Origin: Duganella sp. BJB480
GTDB taxonomy: Bacteria > Pseudomonadota > Gammaproteobacteria > Burkholderiales > Burkholderiaceae_D
Direction of reading: 5' to 3'
NCBI GenBank assembly: GCA_003416985.1
Contig: QVIN01000012.1
Coordinates: 124,001-188,000, forward strand
DNA length: 64,000 nt
Shown here piece after piece: positions 16,468-23,896 of this stretch (positions are counted from its first letter, which is position 1; the number at the start of each line of letters is the position of its first letter). A program made the position numbers and the translations under genes. The notes below the pieces were generated by a model. It saw nothing but the letters and a program-made list of their open reading frames with translations. It was not told the origin of the DNA and made no database searches.

Positions 16468-18563
16468 AAGGCGATCGTCAGGCCGAGATCGACCGAGCGG
16501 CCGTATCCGGGCAATGGCTGCAGCGCGCCGCCATTCGCCCGCAGTCCCGACAGGTACACGCCACCGAGCGGATCGGCGTAGGCCTTGTCGAGCAGATTGC
16601 TCACACCCGCCGTCAGTTGCGTGTTCTTGCGGAACTGGTAGGTGGTGCGGGCGTTCAGCAGCGCGTAGCCTGCCGTGACGGGCTCCAGGCGCAGCTCATC
16701 CACCTTCTTCTTGCGGGCCACCAGCCTGGTTTCCACCTGGCTGGTCCAGGCGCCGCTGCTGTGTTCCAGCGTCAGCAGGGTATTGGCCGGCATCATGTGA
16801 TACAAGTCGCCGCCGTCGGTGCGCTTGCCGCGCGTGTAGGCGGCGGTGCCGGTGAACTTGAGCGTGGCCGCCACCGGCACGCTCCACGACAGGTTGGCGC
16901 CATGCAGGCGGGCGTCGTGGTTGGCGAAGCGCAGCAGGGCGCCGCGTCCGGCCTTGTTGTAGGGCTTGAACTGGCCCACCACGTCGACATCGATGTAGTC
17001 GCGCACGCGGTTGTAGTACGGATTGAGCTTGACATACCAGGCCTCCGCGCCGCTGCCGCCGTGCCAGTGCGCGGTGAAGGCCAGGGTGTAGGCGGTCTCC
17101 GGCTTCAGGTCGATGTTGCCGACATAGCCATTGCCGTCGCCGAACCAGTTGGTCATGGTCATGGCCATCGTGCCGCGTCCCCAGGTGTAGCGCTCGTACA
17201 GGTTGGGCGAGCGGGTCTTGCGGGCGGCGGCCAGCTCGTAGGTGGTGGCGGCGTCGGCGTCGAAGCGGGCCAGCGCCGTCAGGTCGAGGTTGCCGTCGCG
17301 CCGGCGGTGTTCGCGGGCGTTGAAGGCCGCCGCAGCGGCGGCGTCCGCCGCGTTCATCATGTTGTTGGAATAGGGCTGGACGTCGCCGGCGTCCATGCGT
17401 ACCTGTTCCCAGCGGGCGCCGAACAGCGTGGTCCACTGCGCGTTGTGCTCGGTCTCTGCCTCGGCGTAGAGGGCGACCCGGTCGCGCTGGCCGTCGTTGA
17501 CGTTGATGTAGGTCTGCGGGCCCATCATCATCGAGCGCGGCACGGCCGGCCAGAAGTCGTCCAGGCGGAAGGTGTGGTACTCCTGTCCGGCGCGCAGGCG
17601 GGTGGCTTCGCCGACGGGCATCGTCAGCTTGAGCGCGTAGCCGGCGTTGCGGCCTTGTGTGACCATCGGCATGTTGCCGGCGCGTTCGGGCGAGAAGAAG
17701 CCCATCTCGTGCTGGGTCCTTTGCCAGTAGGCGCTGGCGTCCAGCTCGCCCCAGCCCAGCTTGCGCACGTAGCCGAGATTGGCGAACTTGCCGTCGTTGT
17801 CGGTCATGTCCATGTACTGGTTGGGGAAGCCCTGGTACGGGATGTGCTGGATGCCGGCGCGCAGCGTCAGTTGCTGCTGCTGGTCGCGGAAGGCCAGCAC
17901 GGCCGACTGGTTGATGCTTTCATACAGGCTGTCGAGCACGCGCTGGCCGTTGCCGTCGTCGTAGCTGTGGCTGCGTGCGTAGCTGGCGTTGTAGCCCAGG
18001 CTCATCTTGTCGTTGGCGATGTTGGCGGAGACGCCGCTGGTCACGGCGTCGCCGTTGCTGCGGCCGCCGAGCGAGAGCTTGCCGCTGGTGTGCAGGCCGT
18101 CGGCCTTGTCGGCGAACACCGGCGGCGCGGACCTGACGGCGATGGTGCCGCCGATGCTGTCGCCGCCGGCGCTGACGGGCGTGACGCCGGCCAGCACGTC
18201 GATGCGGCCGATCTGTGTCGGCGCGATATACGACAGCGGCGCGTTCATATGGTTGGCGCAGGCCGAGGTGATTTCCATGCCGTCGATGCGGATCTTGAGG
18301 CGGTCGTCGCCCAGTCCGTTCAGGAAGGGCAGCGCGGAGACGCCGCCCGCCTGCGCCGAGCTGTAGCCGGGGACGGAGCTCAACAACAGGGTGGTGTCGC
18401 TAGCGCCGTTCGGGCGTGGGTGCAGTCCTTCGCCGATGGCGGAGATGATCACCGTATGTTGCGGGTCGATGGCCGGGGATGCGTCCTCCGCGGCCCAGGC
18501 GGCTTGCAGCGCCAACGACATGGTGGATAACATCAAGATACGTGGGAAGTTAATTGTTTTCAT
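16464..18563 (-). CDS. oprC: OprC/NosA-type TonB-dependent copper receptor
   Basis: A 699-residue outer-membrane receptor with signal peptide (cleavage near AAWA, 24), plug and beta-barrel ending in F. It carries the ligands described for the copper site of Pseudomonas OprC: CxxxM in SACANHMNAPLSYI (C102, M106) and HxM in QHEMGFF (H285, M287). Those residues bind copper in OprC, so copper import is the best call. The gene is last in a minus-strand set with a PepSY protein (21 nt upstream) and a DUF2946 protein, both common in copper loci. OprC/NosA proteins are often linked to copper supply for anaerobic respiration; whether that holds here is unknown. The stop overlaps that of the convergent PRPP-synthetase-like gene. 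Confidence 0.9.
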   Translation of the reverse strand: MKTINFPRILMLSTMSLALQAAWAAEDASPAIDPQHTVIISAIGEGLHPRPNGASDTTLLLSSVPGYSSAQAGGVSALPFLNGLGDDRLKIRIDGMEITSACANHMNAPLSYIAPTQIGRIDVLAGVTPVSAGGDSIGGTIAVRSAPPVFADKADGLHTSGKLSLGGRSNGDAVTSGVSANIANDKMSLGYNASYARSHSYDDGNGQRVLDSLYESINQSAVLAFRDQQQQLTLRAGIQHIPYQGFPNQYMDMTDNDGKFANLGYVRKLGWGELDASAYWQRTQHEMGFFSPERAGNMPMVTQGRNAGYALKLTMPVGEATRLRAGQEYHTFRLDDFWPAVPRSMMMGPQTYINVNDGQRDRVALYAEAETEHNAQWTTLFGARWEQVRMDAGDVQPYSNNMMNAADAAAAAAFNAREHRRRDGNLDLTALARFDADAATTYELAAARKTRSPNLYERYTWGRGTMAMTMTNWFGDGNGYVGNIDLKPETAYTLAFTAHWHGGSGAEAWYVKLNPYYNRVRDYIDVDVVGQFKPYNKAGRGALLRFANHDARLHGANLSWSVPVAATLKFTGTAAYTRGKRTDGGDLYHMMPANTLLTLEHSSGAWTSQVETRLVARKKKVDELRLEPVTAGYALLNARTTYQFRKNTQLTAGVSNLLDKAYADPLGGVYLSGLRANGGALQPLPGYGRSVDLGLTIAF

Positions 18564-18584
18564 AAGGTACTCGGTTGGTTATGT

Positions 18585-19988
18585 TTAGACTGCGGGACGG
18601 CGCACCGCCCCGATCAAGGTGTCAAGCAGCAGGACGGCCAGCATCGATGCGCCCAGCAAGGGGAAGCAGCAGCCCAGCACGACGGCGATGAGCAGCACGC
18701 CTTTCGCCAGTTGGTCGCCGTGCCTGAGGGCAGGCGCGGCCAGCTTGCCGGCGGGCCGGCGCTGCCACCACATGACGATGCCGCTGACGCACAGCGCCAT
18801 CAGCGCCAGGCAACCGGCCAGCATCACGAGCAGGTTCGGCGTGCCGTATTCCAGGCCCTGGTGCACGGCCACGCCCCATTCGGTGACGCGGCCGATGGCG
18901 CCGACGCGGTCGGCGCCGATGTCCATCAATGCCTTGCCGCTGTATTGATCGATGTGGACCACGCGATGGGCCGCCACCTGGCCCGGCATGTAGATCGCGC
19001 TGTAGACGCCGCGCGGGTCGCCGGGCAGCGCAAGGCGATAGCCGCGATCGATGCCCATGGCCGCCAGCTGGGTGACGATGGCGTCCGGGCTGGCGATGGC
19101 GGAATTGTTCAGCAGGTCGTAGCCGGGGCCGGAGCGAACTTGATGTGGCGCAGCTTTGTGCTCCGCATGCGGATCGCCGGATGCCGGCACGGCTTGCTGT
19201 TGCTGGGTCCACGGCAGGTCGCCAAGGGCGTTGGCGGGCAGCGTGGATTTCGGCACGCCGCGCCACATGCCGTCCGGTACGCCCAGGTCGTGGGCGCTCA
19301 GCCAGGCATTGACGTTCTTGCCCCAAAACACGGACCACGGCATGCCGGTCAATGCCAGGAACAGGATGACGCCGCCGCCGAAGGCGCCCGTTACGGCGTG
19401 CAGGTCGCGCCACCACACGCGGCCTTGCGCCTGGCGGCGGATCGAGACCACGCCCGCGCGCCGGCCTCGTGGCCACCACAGGTAGGCGCCGCTGGCCATC
19501 AGCATGATGATCCAGCCGGCCACGATTTCAATCACCGCCTTGCCGCCGTCGCCGGCGATTGCCAGCGAGTGGATATGCTTGACGATGGTCATCAGGCGCC
19601 GGCTTTCGTCGATGGCGCCCGCCACGGCGCCGGTGCCCGGGTCGACAAATACCTGCTTGGTCGCGCCGTCCGGCTGGACCACGTCGACCTGGGCGTTGTG
19701 GCGGTCGTCGGCAGGCAGGTTCAATGCCTTGGCCTGGCCTGGCCAGGCGTGCAGCGCGTTGGCAATGAGGGTGGACGCCGGCATCGGCGTGGCTTTGCCA
19801 GCCGGTTGCTGGCGCAGCATCTGCCGCGCGTAGACCAGGTCGTCGATCTGCCGGTTGAACAGATACATGGCGCCGGTGGCGGCCAGCGAAAAGATGAAGG
19901 GTACGCATACCAGGCCGGCAAAGAAGTGCCAGCGCCAGATGCGGCGATACAGGCCGGAAGTTCCGGCCATGGGAGTGCCTGCGATCAT
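18585..19988 (-). CDS. PepSY_TM membrane protein of the copper-uptake set
   Basis: A 467-residue inner-membrane protein of the PepSY-associated TM family: an N-terminal WRWHFFAGLVCVPFIFSLAATGAMYLF helix pair region, PepSY-like periplasmic segments, an HIHSLAIAG histidine motif, a WRDLHAVTGAFGG helix with histidine, and two C-terminal helices around LLVMLAGCLALMALC and the final LLGASMLAVLLLDTL. Conserved membrane histidines suggest heme or metal binding and an electron-transfer role, possibly reduction of imported Cu(II). It lies between the DUF2946 gene and the OprC-type receptor. GAGG eight bases before the ATG supports the start at 19988. It is distinct from the PepSY protein at 8811-10079. 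Confidence 0.86.
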   Translation of the reverse strand: MIAGTPMAGTSGLYRRIWRWHFFAGLVCVPFIFSLAATGAMYLFNRQIDDLVYARQMLRQQPAGKATPMPASTLIANALHAWPGQAKALNLPADDRHNAQVDVVQPDGATKQVFVDPGTGAVAGAIDESRRLMTIVKHIHSLAIAGDGGKAVIEIVAGWIIMLMASGAYLWWPRGRRAGVVSIRRQAQGRVWWRDLHAVTGAFGGGVILFLALTGMPWSVFWGKNVNAWLSAHDLGVPDGMWRGVPKSTLPANALGDLPWTQQQQAVPASGDPHAEHKAAPHQVRSGPGYDLLNNSAIASPDAIVTQLAAMGIDRGYRLALPGDPRGVYSAIYMPGQVAAHRVVHIDQYSGKALMDIGADRVGAIGRVTEWGVAVHQGLEYGTPNLLVMLAGCLALMALCVSGIVMWWQRRPAGKLAAPALRHGDQLAKGVLLIAVVLGCCFPLLGASMLAVLLLDTLIGAVRRPAV

Positions 19989-20050
19989 GGAGTCGCCTCG
20001 AAAGTTCGTGATGGATCACCGCCGGCAAACGGCGGTACCGCTGAAGGAAC

Positions 20051-20428
20051 TCAGGCGAGGAAGGGCGGTGCGCGCGGATTGGCCGCGGACCAGGTGTGCA
20101 GCGATCGCGGTGCGGTGTAGAACAGAGGAGGGTAGGTGTCGCGGCCGGCATCGAGCGCGAGCGGGACGGACGGCGCGCCAGGCAGCGGGTGGGCGTCCGC
20201 ATGCAGGGTGCAGAACGCGCAGTGTTCCATGGCGTGCTTTGCGGAGGCCGGTGTCTTGCCTCGGTCGGCGCCGGCCAGCTTGACGATTTTGTAGCCGTCC
20301 ACCGTGCAGACCTGGACCGTGTCGGTGGCGGCCAGCGCGCTGGAGACGCCGGGCGCGATCGCACTGAACAGGATGGCCAGCAGGGCTATCCAGATGTGCA
20401 GTGTTTGTCGCTTCGCCATTTTTAACAT
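20051..20428 (-). CDS. DUF2946-like small secreted protein with CxxC
   Basis: A 125-residue protein (or 122 if the ATG at 20419 is used) with a basic N-terminus and a hydrophobic segment (HIWIALLAILFSAIAPGVSSALA), probably a signal peptide or anchor. A short periplasmic part carries HAMEHCAFCTLHAD, a CxxC flanked by histidines, which could bind copper. The length and pattern match DUF2946 proteins, which frequently sit beside copper receptors. It is the first gene of the copper-uptake set. A TATAAT lies only 7-12 nt before the first ATG, which would leave no room for a ribosome-binding site there, so initiation at 20419 or a leaderless mRNA is possible. Confidence 0.78.
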   Translation of the reverse strand: MLKMAKRQTLHIWIALLAILFSAIAPGVSSALAATDTVQVCTVDGYKIVKLAGADRGKTPASAKHAMEHCAFCTLHADAHPLPGAPSVPLALDAGRDTYPPLFYTAPRSLHTWSAANPRAPPFLA

Positions 20429-20434
20429 GGCGAA

Positions 20435-20440
20435 ATTATA
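20435..20440 (-). promoter_or_regulatory. Perfect -10 (TATAAT) before the DUF2946 gene
   Basis: On the minus strand the hexamer TATAAT occurs just upstream of the DUF2946 start. At the expected -35 distance the sequence (AGCTTC) is poor, which suggests dependence on an activator. The predicted transcription start falls at about 20428. Confidence 0.4.
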
Positions 20441-20492
20441 GCCGAAGATGTTGGATCGAAGCTCTATGAACGCTTTGCCAAGGCGATGGAGC

Positions 20493-21257
20493 TCAGGGAT
20501 GGCTGGCGTCGCCCAGGTATTTTTGATAGATGGCGTTGAAGCGGCCGCTGTCCTTGAGGTTCTTCAGGCCGGCGTTGTAGTCGTCGCGGATCTTCTTGTC
20601 GCGGAATATGGCGCGGTAGTCCATGGGATTGAACTTGACGAAGCTCTGCTCGACGACGGGCTTGGGGTGAAACGATTTATTCAGTTTTAGTTGCTGGGTG
20701 AAGTAGCGGAAGATGTTGCGGTCGCTGAGCACGACGTCGTAGCGGCCGCGATCGAGCGTCAGCACTTGCAGGGCCTGGTCGTTCTGCTCGAAGTAGTGGC
20801 CGGCCTTTTTGACGCCGTCGAGCCATTCGGGATAGCGCTTGGCGGCGCCGGCGAACGAGATCACGGTCAGGCCTTGCAGATCGTCAGGAGTCTTGATGAC
20901 AAGGTGGCGTTCCTTGAGGCTGATGAAGACGTTGTCGTAGAAGACGGCCGGATCGCCGTAGAACGCGCCCCATTTTTCCATGTCCTCGCCGAGGTCGGTC
21001 ATCGCGGCGTCGACGTCGCCGGCCTTGAAGGCCACCGGGATGCGGGCGAAGGGGTAGTAGTGGGGCTTCATGGTGTGTCCGCGAAAGGCGAGCGCTTCGC
21101 GCAGGATTTCCACTTCGATGCCGGAATCGGTTTCGGGGAAGCAGAAGGGCGGTATCTTTTCGCCGAAGGCCATGGTGACGGTGTCGGCCCGGGCCGCCGG
21201 ACTCCAGGTGCACAGGACACCCAGCAACAGCGGGGCGATGCGGCGGAATGGGGACAT
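20493..21257 (-). CDS. Family 3 extracellular solute-binding protein
   Basis: A 254-residue periplasmic protein with a signal peptide (cleavage near AARA, 24) and the SBP_bac_3 fold: an FGEKIPPFCFPETDSGIEVE start, FARIPVAFKAGDVDAAMTDLG, a central hinge DDLQGLTVISFAG and a C-terminal LKDSGRFNAIYQKYLG. Family members bind amino acids or similar polar solutes for ABC import; some act as free sensors. No permease or ATPase gene lies nearby, so it may work with a distant transporter. It follows the porin by 12 nt, indicating one transcript: porin for outer-membrane entry, this protein for capture. GGAG upstream of the ATG is the ribosome-binding site. Confidence 0.88.
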   Translation of the reverse strand: MSPFRRIAPLLLGVLCTWSPAARADTVTMAFGEKIPPFCFPETDSGIEVEILREALAFRGHTMKPHYYPFARIPVAFKAGDVDAAMTDLGEDMEKWGAFYGDPAVFYDNVFISLKERHLVIKTPDDLQGLTVISFAGAAKRYPEWLDGVKKAGHYFEQNDQALQVLTLDRGRYDVVLSDRNIFRYFTQQLKLNKSFHPKPVVEQSFVKFNPMDYRAIFRDKKIRDDYNAGLKNLKDSGRFNAIYQKYLGDASHP

Positions 21258-21269
21258 GGCGCGCTCCGC

Positions 21270-22250
21270 TCAGAATTGATGCCGCATGCCGGCGGCCACC
21301 AGCCGCCGCGTGCCGCCCGGCAGCGCGGCCTGGTAGCTCGCCTCGCTGCCGTTGCGCAGGTTGGAACCGACCAGGTACAGATTGGTCCGCTTCGACAGCG
21401 TGTGGTAGTAGCCGAGTGCGAGCTGGGTGGCGTTGGCGTTCTGGAAGTAGCGGTCGCTTTTGTGCACGACGTCGGCGGCGATCAGGTCGCGGCCGAGCGG
21501 GATGCTGACGCCTAGCAGCATGTCACGCGTGTCGAGGGTCTTGTCGTTGCGGCTGCGCGCCAGCACGAACCAGCCTCGCACCGGGCCGAAGTCGTAGTTG
21601 CCTGCGACGAGCCTGCTGCGCGCCAGGCGGACGCCGGCCGCGTCGTTGCTGTCGTGATAGGCCAGCTCGATGTTCATCGGTCCCGCCGTGTAACCGGCGT
21701 CGGCGCTGATCTGGCGGTTGGCTTTGGCGTTGCCGGCCTGTTCGCCGGCGCCGTAGGCCAGGTCGCCGTGGAAGCCATGCAGGTCGGGCAGCGAATACTT
21801 GACGGTGTTGTCCATGCGGACGCCTGAATCCTGGAACACGCGGGTCGATTCGCCCGGGCCTTTGGCGTCGAAGGGATCGTTGGTGGCGATGGCGCCGAAG
21901 TAGGGTGTGAACATCCGCCCCAGCTTGACGCTACCGAAGGCGCCGGAGAGGCCGACCCAGCTCTGGCTGCCAAACGGGCGCCCTGCGAACGAGGGATTGC
22001 CGGTATCGGCTTCGATCTGGGATTCGACCACGAAGCTGGCGCGCACGCCGCCGCCGAGGTCTTCGTTGCCTTTGATGCCGAGGCGGGAGGCGGTCTGCTG
22101 TCCGCTGTTGACCGCGGTGGTGGACTTGCCGGAGTCGCGGTCCGAGACGATGGCCAGGTCAACCACGCCATACACACCGATTCCGCTTTGTGCCGCTGCC
22201 TGCCGGATGGCGCAGGCAAGCAGCAACGGCATGACGCGCGATAGCTTCAC
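21270..22250 (-). CDS. Betaproteobacterial general porin (GTG start)
   Basis: A 326-residue outer-membrane porin of the gram-negative porin 4 type. It has a signal peptide (cleavage near QAAA-Q), the family opening SGIGVYGVVDLAIVS, SRLGIKGNEDLGGGVRASF, the SWVGLSGAFGSVKLGRMFTPYF constriction-region motif, and a barrel ending in MRHQF with the C-terminal Phe used for barrel assembly. The start codon is GTG at 22250, preceded by AGGAG at good distance. It is co-transcribed with the solute-binding protein. A near-consensus FNR/CRP-like site lies about 90 nt upstream. Confidence 0.9.
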   Translation of the reverse strand: MKLSRVMPLLLACAIRQAAAQSGIGVYGVVDLAIVSDRDSGKSTTAVNSGQQTASRLGIKGNEDLGGGVRASFVVESQIEADTGNPSFAGRPFGSQSWVGLSGAFGSVKLGRMFTPYFGAIATNDPFDAKGPGESTRVFQDSGVRMDNTVKYSLPDLHGFHGDLAYGAGEQAGNAKANRQISADAGYTAGPMNIELAYHDSNDAAGVRLARSRLVAGNYDFGPVRGWFVLARSRNDKTLDTRDMLLGVSIPLGRDLIAADVVHKSDRYFQNANATQLALGYYHTLSKRTNLYLVGSNLRNGSEASYQAALPGGTRRLVAAGMRHQF

Positions 22251-22334
22251 GTTCAGTCTCCTGCTGGATGGCGGGGCGACTTTGGCGAAGGGCGTCGCTC
22301 TGCGGTATGCACTCTTTACTTTTTACACCTGGCA

Positions 22335-22348
22335 GTGATTGCGATCAA
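22335..22348 (-). promoter_or_regulatory. FNR-like (or CRP-like) site upstream of the porin
   Basis: On the minus strand TTGAT-CGCA-ATCAC matches the FNR consensus at 9 of 10 positions. A class II layout would put a -10 near 22307-22312, where the sequence GTGCAT/TGCATA is weak. It lies about 85 nt before the porin GTG. Binding by FNR, a CRP homologue, or neither is possible. Confidence 0.35.
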
Positions 22349-22353
22349 GTATT

Positions 22354-22371
22354 CGGTCATTTATTTGACCG
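22354..22371. promoter_or_regulatory. Inverted repeat CGGTCA-N6-TGACCG
   Basis: A perfect 6-bp inverted repeat with a 6-nt spacer, 80 nt after the end of the eCIS operon and about 100 nt before the porin start on the same strand. It may be an operator for the porin gene. As an RNA hairpin it could also help end the eCIS transcript, but no T-run follows. Confidence 0.3.
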
Positions 22372-22450
22372 GGCGATGACGACAATCCAACGGTTGGTGT
22401 CATGCTGATATTGAGTAAAAGACATAGTTGTGCAGAGGTGGCCGGGACGA

Positions 22451-23896
22451 TCAGGGGCAGAGCGGCAGCATCGAACAACCGCAGCGGCCGAATTGCCAGC
22501 CGTCGGCGGCGTCCCGCTTGAAATAGGCCAGCGCCGCGCGGTGGCGTTGCACGCCGTGCGGCGGAATCGCGGCCGGACCGTCCGCCGCCTGCGGCCAGCC
22601 GACATCGCGGCTGGCCACGCGCGCCGGCACCAGCCAGTAGTCGCCGGTGCGGTAGTAGCCGCCCACCCGGAATTGCACTTCGACGCCGCGTTCCAGCGGC
22701 AGCCAGACCGCGCTGTTGTGTTCCTCGACTTGCAGCACGCCGGCGGCACTCACGCCGTCGTGCTGGTCCCAGCGTTTGAGCAAGGTGCAGTGCGCGAAAT
22801 CCACGGTGGTCTTTTGCTGCAGCTGGATGACGATGGTCTGGCGGGTGCGGTCGATTTTCGAGACCTGGCCCAGCGGCGGCGCGACCGGCGTGAATTCGAA
22901 GGCGTCACCGGTCAGCTCGACCCACTGGCCTTCGCACAGGCCGGTGCGGTGGTCGTGGCCGAGGCTCTCCAGCCCGACCGATATGCTGTTGCTTTCCGCA
23001 TCGAGCTTGGGCGCGCCGCGAATGGCGAATACGACCGAGGCGTTTTCACGCGACCATTTGATGGTGGCGTGGCCGTCGGCCAGCCCGCTGTCGTGGACTT
23101 CGATGCGGTAGAGCTGGTTCTCGCGGCTGCGGAAGGCGGCGTCGGCCGAGAGCGAGCAGGGATCGTCCTCGGTGGCGTCGTGGACGGCGCGGGCGCGCAT
23201 CAGGGGGCGTGCGGCGTCCAGGGCGTCGAGCAGGTCGCCGGCGGTGGCGCAGTCGCCCGCCGCGCCGGGGAAGTTGGCGAGCGCGTTGGTGAAGGCGGTT
23301 TGGGTGGCGGTGACATGGTCGATAACGAGCTGGATGGGCGGGCGGTCCTCCGGCTTGGCGATCGCCAGCCTCAGTTGCAGCGCGCCCAGCACCAGCGCCA
23401 GGTGGGCGTCGACCCAGGGCTGGCTGGCGATGCGCACCTGCCAGACGATCTGCGCGCGCGAGGCGGTGTCGATGCCGCCCAGCGCGACTTCGCGCAGGCC
23501 GGGATATTGCAGCGCGCTGACGTGGCGTTCCCAGCATTCCAGGTAGGCGAGGCCGCCCGCTGTTGGTGGCTCGTGTTCGGCGTCCGGGAAGTAGGGCCAG
23601 GGCTGGGTGGCGTAGCTGCAGGCGCTGTCGTTCTCGCACAGGATGCCGTCGAGGTAGAAGTGGCCGGCGCTGATGCTGAAGTCGGCCGTGCCTTGCGGAT
23701 CGGCGGCCAGCGTGAAGCTGTCGCCGGCGCGCCAGTGGCGGCCGATCAGGTCGATGATCAACGAGCGCAGGAAGTGATGGTGTATCGCGCTCTGTTCGTT
23801 GAAGTCGGCTTCCAGCAGGACGCGACCCTGTTGCAGCAGCACGCGGCTGAAGCGGGCGGCGGAGTCGAAGGTGACGCGGGCGAAATCTCCATTCAT
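22451..23896 (-). CDS. DUF6519-type protein of the eCIS cluster
   Basis: A 481-residue protein, last gene of the injection-system operon. It begins MNGDFARVTFDSAARFSRVL and contains QGRVLLEADFNEQ, YLDGILCEND and SRENQLYRIEVH, the pattern I associate with the DUF6519 family found in contractile-injection and tail-like loci. The function is not established; a baseplate-periphery or fibre-like role is plausible because it follows the tail-I-like gene. The C-terminus ends with a small Cys cluster (GRCGCSMLPLCP). The start codon at 23896 overlaps the upstream stop (ATGA); the frame stays open much further upstream but that part is antisense noise in the neighbour gene. Confidence 0.78.
   Translation of the reverse strand: MNGDFARVTFDSAARFSRVLLQQGRVLLEADFNEQSAIHHHFLRSLIIDLIGRHWRAGDSFTLAADPQGTADFSISAGHFYLDGILCENDSACSYATQPWPYFPDAEHEPPTAGGLAYLECWERHVSALQYPGLREVALGGIDTASRAQIVWQVRIASQPWVDAHLALVLGALQLRLAIAKPEDRPPIQLVIDHVTATQTAFTNALANFPGAAGDCATAGDLLDALDAARPLMRARAVHDATEDDPCSLSADAAFRSRENQLYRIEVHDSGLADGHATIKWSRENASVVFAIRGAPKLDAESNSISVGLESLGHDHRTGLCEGQWVELTGDAFEFTPVAPPLGQVSKIDRTRQTIVIQLQQKTTVDFAHCTLLKRWDQHDGVSAAGVLQVEEHNSAVWLPLERGVEVQFRVGGYYRTGDYWLVPARVASRDVGWPQAADGPAAIPPHGVQRHRAALAYFKRDAADGWQFGRCGCSMLPLCP

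Noticed and set aside
22387..22397. Short palindrome CCAACGGTTGG after the eCIS operon
   Set aside because: The arms are only 4-5 bp around almost no loop and there is no T-run, so it is not credible as a terminator.
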